Shown piece after piece: positions 1 to 4,815 of a DNA stretch of 7,639 nucleotides. The notes beneath the pieces were generated by a model. The model worked only from the letters and a program-made list of their open reading frames with translations, searched no databases and was not told the DNA's origin. This DNA comes from an uncultured Spirochaetaceae bacterium. Lineage in GTDB: Bacteria; Spirochaetota; Spirochaetia; Treponematales; Treponemataceae. The translations under genes were made by a program, and so were the position numbers. The DNA lies in contig CADBRC010000227.1 of the NCBI GenBank assembly GCA_902796985.1, forward strand, positions 1 to 7,639, written 5' to 3'. Each line of letters starts with the position of its first letter. Positions within the stretch are counted from its first letter, which is position 1.

Positions 1-214
1 CTATCGGCGCGTCGTTGGCCGTCACGGTGCACTTTCTGACCCTGTGCTCGATAGCCGCCGACAGGAAAGATTTTAACGCATCCTCGGACTCTTTGGTCTT
101 CTGAGTGAACAGAGCCTTGAACGTTGAGTCAATGCGGGGATTGAGGAGCTTACCCGTCCCTGCCTGATTCGCATACTCGTTCTCGCCCTTGAAAAGTTCC
201 TCTGCCATACCCAT
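1..214 (-). CDS. PD-(D/E)XK nuclease family transposase (Rpn-like), 5' part only
   Basis: The reverse strand is open from an ATG at 214 to the window edge, giving 71 residues. It reads MGMAEELFKGENEYANQAG and then GKLLNPRIDSTFKALFTQ, ending near CTVTANDAPI. The NPRxDSTFKALF block followed by a helical stretch and a TANDAP-type motif is the N-terminal signature of the PD-(D/E)XK nuclease family transposases (Rpn/COG5464-like), which are present in many copies in treponemes. The catalytic D...ExK residues would lie past the edge and cannot be checked. A second ATG at 208 is in frame and could be the real start, since no good Shine-Dalgarno lies before either. The gene runs in the same direction as the lipoprotein gene to its right, with about 90 bp between them. 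Family members are linked to recombination; calling this copy mobile is an inference. Confidence 0.72.
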   Translation of the reverse strand, partial: MGMAEELFKGENEYANQAGTGKLLNPRIDSTFKALFTQKTKESEDALKSFLSAAIEHRVRKCTVTANDAPI

Positions 215-268
215 AATATAACACAATTTACGGCAAAATGCCAGACGTAGGAACAAAGACGGGTCGAT

Positions 269-292
269 GCCCCCGGCCCCTCGCCCGGGGGC
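269..292 (-). terminator. GC-rich perfect inverted repeat just after the lipoprotein gene
   Basis: Two perfectly complementary 8-base arms (269-276 and 285-292; GCCCCCGG and CCGGGGGC) flank an 8-base loop, starting 9 bases after the stop codon of the FGE-fold lipoprotein gene. In RNA this would be a very stable hairpin at the transcript end. No real T-run follows on the reverse strand, so it is not a textbook intrinsic terminator. Because the gene end also resembles a DGR variable region, and hairpins next to variable regions help target recognition in some DGRs, a role of that kind is an alternative. Confidence 0.45.
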
Positions 293-301
293 CGCGACCG
301 A

Positions 302-1600
302 TCAGTCGGCCTTGCGGACGATGCGGAAGCCGACGGTGTAGAGCCGGCTGCTCGGGCTGCTGCTTTTCTTGCTGGTGATACGGCAGTCGGTAGTGGAGCT
401 GCTGAACGAACCGCCGCGGTAGACACGGGCGGACGAGGAGGCGCTCTTGTCCCAGCACCACTCGGCCACGTTGCCCGTCATGTCGTAGAGACCTAAGCTA
501 TTGGGGGCTTTCATCTCCGTAAAATGCGTCCTGTTGTCGCTGTTGCTAGAGTACCAGGCCACGCTGCCTATGCTGTTACTGCCGGAGTAGCGGAAGCTGT
601 CGTTCGCGGGGCCTCCCTTGGCGGCCCGCTCCCATTCCGCCGATGTCGGCAGACGGTAGCCGTTTTTGCTTGTATCCACGGTGACATTGTCCCAGCTGGA
701 GGCATTTGAGTCCGGACCGAGGGGCTTTCCGTAGGAGCCGGTCATAATTCCAGCCCATTCCGACGGGTTCGTTTTTCCGCCTATCGAGTAGCAGGGGGCA
801 AGTCCTTCATTTATGCTCCTGAGGTTGCAGTAGACGAGCGCGTCATACCAAGACACATGATAGACGGGGGGCTCACCCTGACCGCGTGCTGGGTCTAAGT
901 AGTCTTCGCCTGAGTAGTATCCGCGCCAGTCCGCCCCGTAGACGTAGTCGCAGTACTTTCCGTATTCGCTATCCGCCACCTCGTGGACGCACATATACAG
1001 GTCGCCGTCAACCGGTACGAAATCCGCCGGCATAGGGGTTTTCACCGCAATGCTGAACTGGCAGCCCGCACCCGCGACCAGGGTTTTCGTGCCGGACAGG
1101 ACTACATATTCCTCATATTCGTCTTCATCGTCATAAACCTGTTTAATCGTCATGCTGACAGTAATCTCCGCGCCGACACGCTGACGCGGCACATGGAAGC
1201 AGAACGTTCCGTCTACGAATCTGACGGTCTCCACGTAGTCCTCGTCCCCGCCCGTGATGGACAGCGTCACCACAGTGTATTCATCCGGCACCATAAACGA
1301 TGTCAGTCCAAGGTCATCGGCGGTCAATACCAGCTCGTCCACCCCGTATTCGCTGCCCTCCGCGCCGCCGGAACCTGCACTGTCGTCACGGAACATCGCC
1401 TCAAGCGCAGCCGTGTCGCCGGAGTTGGAGAGCCTCATGAACTCATCGAAGGAAAAGCCTACGGTACCAGAGCCGCTTGAGCCGGAAGAACTTGAGGATC
1501 CTCCGTAGGCCGGATCGTCTGACCGGTCAAGCTCGCCGTTACCGGGGCAGGAAGTCAGCAGCAGGGCCGCCGCACAGAGACAAAGTGCTGCCCCCCCCCC
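302..1600 (-). CDS. FGE/SUMF1-fold lipoprotein, start out of frame across a poly-G tract
   Basis: The reading frame is open from the stop at 302-304 back to a TAG at 1616-1618. It contains no ATG, GTG or TTG before the ATG at 1438, yet the stretch above that ATG is clearly coding. It starts as AALCLCAAALLLTSC (1591-1547), a hydrophobic signal peptide with lipobox LTSC, then a Ser/Gly linker. A beta-rich domain follows (about residues 50-135 counted from the 1438 Met), then an FGE-sulfatase domain (about 142-376). That domain shows VSWYDALVYCN, GYRLPTSAEWERAAKGG, NSLGLYDMTGNVAEWCWD, RGGSF and GFRIVR. Only one of the two active-site Cys of true FGE remains (Cys352), so it is probably a binding protein on the C-type-lectin-like fold, not an enzyme. 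ATG codons at 1608 and 1649 would join this frame only if the G run were 8/11 or 9/12 long. A caller ignoring this would start it at 1438. It could be phase-variable, a pseudogene or a homopolymer error. Confidence 0.85.
   Translation of the reverse strand, partial: GGGAALCLCAAALLLTSCPGNGELDRSDDPAYGGSSSSSGSSGSGTVGFSFDEFMRLSNSGDTAALEAMFRDDSAGSGGAEGSEYGVDELVLTADDLGLTSFMVPDEYTVVTLSITGGDEDYVETVRFVDGTFCFHVPRQRVGAEITVSMTIKQVYDDEDEYEEYVVLSGTKTLVAGAGCQFSIAVKTPMPADFVPVDGDLYMCVHEVADSEYGKYCDYVYGADWRGYYSGEDYLDPARGQGEPPVYHVSWYDALVYCNLRSINEGLAPCYSIGGKTNPSEWAGIMTGSYGKPLGPDSNASSWDNVTVDTSKNGYRLPTSAEWERAAKGGPANDSFRYSGSNSIGSVAWYSSNSDNRTHFTEMKAPNSLGLYDMTGNVAEWCWDKSASSSARVYRGGSFSSSTTDCRITSKKSSSPSSRLYTVGFRIVRKAD
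314..427 (-). other. Candidate DGR variable region at the lipoprotein C-terminus
   Basis: The last ~38 codons (residues 338-375 from the 1438 Met) keep the invariant frame RGGS...CR...P..R...GFR..R. At sites where treponemal DGR templates usually carry AAC (Asn), there is a run of Ser, Thr, Asp, Leu and Tyr. Most of these codons are AGC, TCC, ACC, GAC, CTC or TAC, which are what changes at the two adenines of AAC would give. The T. denticola DGR target TvpA has the same fold and the same C-terminal location. Against this, ordinary FGE-like paralogues also carry polar residues here, and no template repeat or reverse transcriptase is in the window. This is a pattern-based inference. Confidence 0.35.
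1591..1600 (-). repeat. Homopolymeric G tract (10 G on the coding strand)
   Basis: Ten uninterrupted C on the given strand read as ten G on the coding strand, directly before the hydrophobic core of the lipoprotein signal peptide. The length decides the frame. As read, the ATG at 1608 runs to a stop after 17 codons, and the ATG at 1649 also reaches an early stop. A length of 8 or 11 would join the 1608 ATG to the lipoprotein, and 9 or 12 would join the 1649 ATG. Poly-G tracts are known slippage switches in Treponema pallidum; function here is inferred. Confidence 0.85.
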
Positions 1601-1652
1601 GTAAGCATTGGGTAACTATGGATATAATATTGCAAGTGCCATCTTTCATAAG

Positions 1653-1658
1653 CCGCCT
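1653..1658 (-). promoter_or_regulatory. Possible ribosome binding site before ATG 1649
   Basis: AGGCGG on the reverse strand lies three bases before the ATG at 1649 (six bases from its AGG core). It is the only Shine-Dalgarno-like motif near a start for the lipoprotein; the ATG at 1608 has none. It favours 1649 as the translation start, which would give an n-region beginning MKDGTCNIISIVTQCLRGG in a 9- or 12-G variant. Confidence 0.4.
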
Positions 1659-1707
1659 ACCGCACGTTTCAAAACTATGGCCTCGGGTCTCCCCGCCGGT
1701 CAAGTCT

Positions 1708-1736
1708 ATTATAACAGTTTTTTCCAGATTTTGTAA
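1708..1736 (-). promoter_or_regulatory. Extended -10 promoter for the FGE-fold lipoprotein gene
   Basis: The reverse strand carries TGTTATAAT (1716-1708), a perfect -10 hexamer with the TGn extension. The -35 region is weak (TTACAA at 1736-1731 with 17-bp spacing), as is common for extended -10 promoters. Transcription should start near 1701, giving a leader of about 50 bases to the ATG at 1649. The promoter lies between the DUF3592-like gene and the lipoprotein, so the lipoprotein is probably transcribed separately from the PadR operon. Confidence 0.6.
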
Positions 1737-1760
1737 GCCTCTGCAAAGACTTTTGAGAAA

Positions 1761-2309
1761 TTATGCGGGTGCGTCAGCTTTACGGGCGCGGAGCAGTTCC
1801 CAGAGCACGTCAATGAGCCGGAAGAGCATGAACAGCCCGACGGCAAGCGAGAACAGCCCGAAGACAATTGCCGTTATGTCTCTGGCAATGACTTTCTTTT
1901 TTTCCACGACGACAATCAGCGACCCGTCCTGCACGAGCAGCACGGGCATCCTGTTTCCTTCCCGGTAGCGGGACTCGAAGGAGCCGGAAAGCAGGTCCGG
2001 GATATCCTTTCTCGTCTCGAATTCCCCCGTATACGCAAGCCCGTCATATTCATAGGAAAAAACGATTGTATATACCTTGTGGCGGCGCTTTCCCGAGCCG
2101 ACGACCCGGCTCGTCATGCCCTGCACCGTCCCGATGACGGTTTCGTTGTTCCGTATGGCGGTAACGTGGATGAAAACATCGTTGATGGAAATGCCCATGG
2201 CCAGAACAGCAAACACAAGGAAGCCCACGGAGAAAAGCATGCTGACAATGATGTCCTTCAGGCCTTTCACCGGGAGGCTTCCCTGTTGTTCTGCAGACAG
2301 TTTTTTCAC
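1761..2309 (-). CDS. DUF3592-like two-helix membrane protein
   Basis: 182 residues starting at GTG (2309), which overlaps the stop of the DUF4097 gene as GTGA, with AGGG a few bases upstream. One membrane helix lies at about 18-40 and a second at about 143-168. The soluble part between them (about 50-135) is beta-rich and contains VIGTVQGMTSRVVGSG, FSYEYDGLAYTGEFETR and YREGNRMPVLL. This order (helix, a modified-OB-like beta domain with an xVxGTV start and a YEYxGxxYxG strand, helix) is that of DUF3592 proteins, whose function is unknown. The tail ends in basic ELLRARKADAPA. It is the last gene of the five-gene operon and is translationally coupled to the DUF4097 protein, so the two are probably made together and both act at the membrane. 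Confidence 0.75.
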   Translation of the reverse strand: MKKLSAEQQGSLPVKGLKDIIVSMLFSVGFLVFAVLAMGISINDVFIHVTAIRNNETVIGTVQGMTSRVVGSGKRRHKVYTIVFSYEYDGLAYTGEFETRKDIPDLLSGSFESRYREGNRMPVLLVQDGSLIVVVEKKKVIARDITAIVFGLFSLAVGLFMLFRLIDVLWELLRARKADAPA

Positions 2310-3157
2310 CGTACCCTGACGGACCCGCTCACCGTGGAGACGGAGATGGGAATGCCGCCGTCGCCGTTTTTGGACGAGCCTTTCTTGCTGCCGCTCACGC
2401 CGGTGATCTCGTCGCTGAAGCTTCCGGACATGCTGGAAAAGTCCAGCGAGTAGCCGCTGTCATGGGGCAGGCCGAGCGTGACGGACCCGGAGACGGACTC
2501 GAACTTGCACCTCCCGCCGGGTGCCTCCTTGAAGTCCACCCTGACGCTGCCGGAGACGGTCTCGGACGAGACCTTCCTGAAGCTGCCGTCCGCGCTGACG
2601 CTGCCGGAGACGGTCTCCAGGTCCATGCTGCCTATCGCGCAGCCCGTAATCGTCACGGATCCGCTGACTGCCTCCAGGTCCAGGGAATCCGCCGTTATGC
2701 CGTCCAGCATGACGGATCCGCTCACGCCCTCAAGCTCCAGGTCCCCCTGCCAGGCGGCGGGGAGGCTCACGCGGACCTTGCCGGAAGAAGCGTTGTGTTT
2801 GCCTTTCTGCTTCACGGAGACGCTGCCCCCGCCGGAGCGGATCTTGCAGAATTTCTCAGCCCCGTCCAGGAAGTCCACGTGAACCTTTCCGTCAGCCGAG
2901 GCCCCGACGAACAGGGGCAGGGACCGGAGCTCAGCCTTGAAATGGTGTATGTCCTTGCCCGCGAACTCGTTCTGCTGCGTCGCGCTGCCCGGGCCGTCCG
3001 TCACCCAGTCTTCGTCCATGTCGGATCCGTCCCCGCGAAACAGGGAAGGCAGGTTCCGGGGACCGGGAAGTCCTCCCATAAGCCCCTGTATGAGCAGCAG
3101 GGTCAGCGCGGCTGCGATTATAAGCCAGACGATGCCCATCGTTTTGTTTCTTTTCAT
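2306..3157 (-). CDS. DUF4097-family protein with VSGSV beta-repeats, membrane-anchored
   Basis: 283 residues. MKRNKTMGIVWLIIAAALTL begins a single N-terminal membrane helix (about 7-28) that probably leaves the rest outside the cytoplasmic membrane. A Pro/Asp-rich linker follows, then a repeat domain from about 70. VSGSV occurs at 145, 164, 183, 201, 222 and 276, with degenerate copies MSGSF (243) and VSGSK (254), so the period is about 18-22 residues. This is the parallel beta-repeat of the DUF4097 / LiaG-like 'putative adhesin' family, whose molecular role is unknown. GGAGG (3170-3174) precedes the ATG at a long 12-base spacing. The gene ends in a GTGA overlap with the DUF3592-like gene. 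DUF4097 genes are often next to PadR and DUF1700 genes, as here, which suggests an envelope-sensing cassette. An adhesin role is only an inference from the family name. Confidence 0.85.
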   Translation of the reverse strand: MKRNKTMGIVWLIIAAALTLLLIQGLMGGLPGPRNLPSLFRGDGSDMDEDWVTDGPGSATQQNEFAGKDIHHFKAELRSLPLFVGASADGKVHVDFLDGAEKFCKIRSGGGSVSVKQKGKHNASSGKVRVSLPAAWQGDLELEGVSGSVMLDGITADSLDLEAVSGSVTITGCAIGSMDLETVSGSVSADGSFRKVSSETVSGSVRVDFKEAPGGRCKFESVSGSVTLGLPHDSGYSLDFSSMSGSFSDEITGVSGSKKGSSKNGDGGIPISVSTVSGSVRVR

Positions 3158-3196
3158 TATATTCGTATTCCTCCGCGTTTTCGTAATGAATCAGGC

Positions 3197-3340
3197 TCAG
3201 TAAAATATCCAGGAAAACAGCCTGTCCCCGCCTATCGCGGCGAGGGGGCTGAAGTCTCCGGAAAGCCCCATTACCAGGAACATGGACAGGGTGACTGCCA
3301 TTACAAGCCAGACGATGCCCAATACAGTGTTCCTTTCCAT
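3197..3340 (-). CDS. 47-residue single-helix membrane protein
   Basis: A small reading frame runs from an ATG at 3340 to a TGA at 3197. It starts MERNTVLGIVWLVMAVTLSM, continues through FLVMGLSGDFSPLAAIGG and ends in LFSWIFY. One membrane helix spans about 7-26. GGAGG (3352-3356) lies 11 bases before the start, like the 12-base spacing used by the next gene. The N-terminus matches that of the DUF4097 protein just downstream (MKRNKTMGIVWLIIAAALTL) in protein and DNA (3301-3340 against 3120-3157), so the two starts are related by duplication. It fills what would otherwise be a gap in the operon between the DUF1700-like and DUF4097 genes. It could be a working small protein, such as a partner or decoy for the same membrane site, or the stub of a duplicated DUF4097 gene. 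No function is known. Confidence 0.7.
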   Translation of the reverse strand: MERNTVLGIVWLVMAVTLSMFLVMGLSGDFSPLAAIGGDRLFSWIFY

Positions 3341-3384
3341 AATTTTTGATACCTCCGTTTATTTCTGCCGAGCCCGCCCCGGAA

Positions 3385-4065
3385 TTACTCTTCAGGACTG
3401 TCCTTGTCACCGCAGAACAGCATGATTGCCTGCCAGCCGGCGCTTGCAATCAGCCAGATGAGCCAGGTAATGTACCAGGCCATCGTCCAGAAGCTGATTC
3501 CCAGGTAGATGACCGTGACGACCATCCAGTAGAGCTTGGACATGGCCGACAGCCGCCTTCCCCTCTCGGTGCTCGTGTCGAACTTTTCCTTCTTCTTGAC
3601 AAGGTAGGGCTCCACGTCCTGCGGCACGCTCATCTTGGTGTAGATGAGGAGCCCGGTCGCCGCCGCGGCAAAGAGCAGCATGCAGATGAAGCCTATGACC
3701 CCGGCTTTGTCCTCGCTCCCGTGCTCGAAGACGGCGCATATCGCGGGCGGGGCGCACTGGGCGACGACACCGATGATGTAGAGCATGACCGCGATGGCCG
3801 TGTTCTTCGCCTTCTTCTGGCGGTATTCCTCGATCCGGGGCTTGAGCTCCCGCTCCGGGGCGAGCGACTCAAGGAGCGTGTCTATGTCGCCCATGTCCGC
3901 GAGCGCCTCCGTGTAGGCCTGGTTCTCGCTTTTGCCCTCGGCGATGTGGGCCTCAAAGTGCTCGCTCATCGTGGAGAGAATCTCCTCCTTGAGCTCCGCC
4001 GCCTTTCGGGTCATCGGCACGTCGTTGAAAAGCACGTCCACGTAGTTCTTAATCTTACCGTTCAT
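3385..4065 (-). CDS. DUF1700/HAAS-like membrane protein, PadR partner
   Basis: 226 residues. The first ~75 form a charged helical cytoplasmic domain (KNYVDVLFNDVP, ELKEEILSTMSEHFEAHIAEG, ALADMGDIDTLLESL). This resembles the HAAS/DUF1700 and 'permease prefix' domains found beside PadR regulators. Four membrane helices follow at about 89-113, 121-143, 178-197 and 199-217, with a basic loop (VKKKEKFDTSTERGRRLS) between helices two and three. Its ATG overlaps the PadR stop as ATGA, so it is translationally coupled to the regulator. In PadR-DUF1700 pairs the membrane protein is thought to work with the regulator in envelope signalling; direct contact is inferred, not shown. It lacks any ABC-permease domain, so it is not a transporter by sequence. 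Confidence 0.75.
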   Translation of the reverse strand: MNGKIKNYVDVLFNDVPMTRKAAELKEEILSTMSEHFEAHIAEGKSENQAYTEALADMGDIDTLLESLAPERELKPRIEEYRQKKAKNTAIAVMLYIIGVVAQCAPPAICAVFEHGSEDKAGVIGFICMLLFAAAATGLLIYTKMSVPQDVEPYLVKKKEKFDTSTERGRRLSAMSKLYWMVVTVIYLGISFWTMAWYITWLIWLIASAGWQAIMLFCGDKDSPEE

Positions 4066-4409
4066 ACTGCTGCAATCTCCCTGCTGTTCCTCATCAGTTT
4101 TTCCACCAGTCCAAGGATTCTCTCCCAGTCCTGCCTGTTTTCGTCCAGAAGCTTCCGGCCCTCGTCCGTGATGGCGTAGTACCTTCTCCTGGCCCCGGAT
4201 GCCTCATCGCCCCAGTAGGAGCTGATGAGCTTCTTCTCTTCCAGCCTGCGGAAGGACGTGTACAGCGTCGCTTCCTTGAGCTCGAATTCCCCCCCGCTCA
4301 GCCCGTTGACGGATTTGTTTATCTGGTAGCCGTAGCTGTCTCCGGCCTCGAGCTGGGCGAGGATGAGGGTGTCTGTCAGCGCCCTCAGGATGTCCGAAAA
4401 GTTCAGCAC
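4062..4409 (-). CDS. PadR-family transcriptional regulator
   Basis: 115 residues starting at GTG (4409), chosen because AGGAGG (4418-4423) lies 8 bases before it. The winged-helix domain shows the family pattern: LTDTLILAQLEAGDSYGYQI (about 11-30), ELKEATLYTSFRRLEEKKLI with SSYW (about 43-66), and the wing GARRRYYAITDEG (72-84). A short C-terminal dimer helix follows (to 115). Length and layout fit the small PadR subfamily 2. It probably binds the perfect inverted repeat across its own promoter and represses the five-gene operon it heads. The effector is unknown; small PadR proteins sense hydrophobic compounds or act with a membrane partner. The stop overlaps the start of the DUF1700-like gene. 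Confidence 0.92.
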   Translation of the reverse strand: MLNFSDILRALTDTLILAQLEAGDSYGYQINKSVNGLSGGEFELKEATLYTSFRRLEEKKLISSYWGDEASGARRRYYAITDEGRKLLDENRQDWERILGLVEKLMRNSREIAAV

Positions 4410-4417
4410 TCTCTTCT

Positions 4418-4423
4418 CCTCCT
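4418..4423 (-). promoter_or_regulatory. Ribosome binding site setting the PadR GTG start
   Basis: AGGAGG on the reverse strand, 8 bases before the GTG at 4409, in a purine-rich stretch. It decides the GTG start because no ATG lies in frame nearby. Confidence 0.75.
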
Positions 4424-4432
4424 CTGGGATAT

Positions 4433-4461
4433 ATACTACAACAATATACCTCGGCTGTCAA
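4433..4461 (-). promoter_or_regulatory. Promoter of the PadR operon
   Basis: The reverse strand carries a perfect -35 hexamer TTGACA (4461-4456), 17 bases of spacer and TAGTAT as -10 (4438-4433, 4 of 6 to consensus). Transcription should start near 4426, leaving a leader of about 16 bases that contains the AGGAGG site. The -35 box sits between the arms of an inverted repeat, so repressor binding would cover it. Confidence 0.7.
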
Positions 4462-4470
4462 GGTATATTG
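4442..4470. promoter_or_regulatory. Probable PadR operator (10-bp inverted repeat)
   Basis: CAATATACCT (4442-4451) and AGGTATATTG (4461-4470) are perfect inverted arms separated by 9 bases. The centre-to-centre distance of 19 bp is about two turns, suiting a dimer on one DNA face. The arms lie on both sides of the operon's -35 box. PadR operators are AT-rich dyads of this kind, which supports autorepression; this is inferred from position and symmetry. Confidence 0.65.
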
Positions 4471-4506
4471 CAAAAGAATATATATTTTTTCCGCCCGCGC
4501 CTGCGC

Positions 4507-4660
4507 TCATCACGCAAGTACTTCCGCAGTCATCCCGCAAGTACTTGCGCAAAGCTTCCGAAAGCCTTGCGGAGTCATTGAGAAAGGCGTGCCGGGGCCT
4601 TGCGAAAGCCTTGCGCAGGTCCCGGACAAGGCGGCCGCGGCCCTTGAGAAGGACTTCCCC
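4507..4660. repeat. Degenerate ~23-bp tandem repeat array
   Basis: Units of 22-23 bp follow each other about seven times. The first two (4507-4529 and 4530-4552) match at 20 of 23 bases and share the core CGCAAGTACTT. Units near 4553 and 4598 share GAAAGCCTTGCG; later ones decay further. Several units are partly palindromic, and CGCAAGTACTTGCG (4536-4549) is a perfect 14-bp palindrome. The array lies between two outward-facing promoters, so it cannot be a terminator for either. Reverse-strand reading frames across it look like repeat shadows, not genes. Confidence 0.5.
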
Positions 4661-4710
4661 TGCCGGCCCGTAACCCCGCGCTTAAAAAACTTACGGAACT
4701 TTTTCTGATA

Positions 4711-4738
4711 TTGAAATTATCATTAAAAGGTATATAAT
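4711..4738 (+). promoter_or_regulatory. Promoter of the chemoreceptor gene
   Basis: TTGAAA (4711-4716) and a perfect TATAAT (4733-4738) are separated by 16 bases, inside an AT-rich stretch (about 4681-4750) that stands out from the GC-rich surroundings. Transcription should start near 4745, giving a leader of about 70 bases. The form is sigma-70 type; no flagellar sigma-28 motif was seen. Confidence 0.7.
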
Positions 4739-4755
4739 AACTATTTATTATGGAA

Positions 4756-4786
4756 GGAAACAGGGGCAGCAAAGCCCTCGGGTTCC
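4756..4786 (+). ncRNA. Stem-loop in the chemoreceptor mRNA leader
   Basis: GGGC (4764-4767) pairs with GCCC (4774-4777) around the loop AGCAAA, and GGAA (4756-4759) with TTCC (4783-4786) forms an outer stem with unpaired bases between. It lies between the transcription start and the AAGGAG site. GCAAAGCC recalls one half of the c-di-GMP-I riboswitch, but the second helix of that class is absent, so no known riboswitch is called. Confidence 0.3.
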
Positions 4787-4804
4787 CTTTGACTAACTTA
4801 TATT

Positions 4805-4810
4805 AAGGAG
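4805..4810 (+). promoter_or_regulatory. Ribosome binding site of the chemoreceptor
   Basis: AAGGAG with a 5-base spacer before ATG 4816; it fixes the start and agrees with the N-terminal membrane helix. Confidence 0.8.
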
Positions 4811-4815
4811 CCTTT

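Noticed and set aside
215..260. Promoter for the PD-(D/E)XK gene with TATATT just before the ATG
   Set aside because: The -10-like element touches the start codon and no -35 fits at a normal distance.
302..1438. Taking ATG 1438 as the true start of the lipoprotein
   Set aside because: It would drop a clear lipoprotein signal peptide and linker that are in the same frame directly upstream, and no ribosome site precedes it.
1735..1752. Weak stem (AAGTCT pairing with AGGCTT, with a G-T pair) after the DUF3592-like gene as operon terminator
   Set aside because: The stem is short, contains a wobble pair and has no T-run on the reverse strand.
2462..3349. Forward frame of 295 codons opposite the DUF4097 gene
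   Set aside because: It has no ribosome site and no domain features, and it spans two real reverse genes and the gap between them.
4575..4772. Reverse-strand frame of 65 codons across the intergenic repeats
   Set aside because: It runs through the promoter and repeat array, has no ribosome site and shows no family features.
4745..4800. c-di-GMP-I (GEMM) riboswitch before the chemoreceptor gene
   Set aside because: Only a short GCAAAGCC match is present; the second conserved helix and its tetraloop receptor are absent and the leader is too short.
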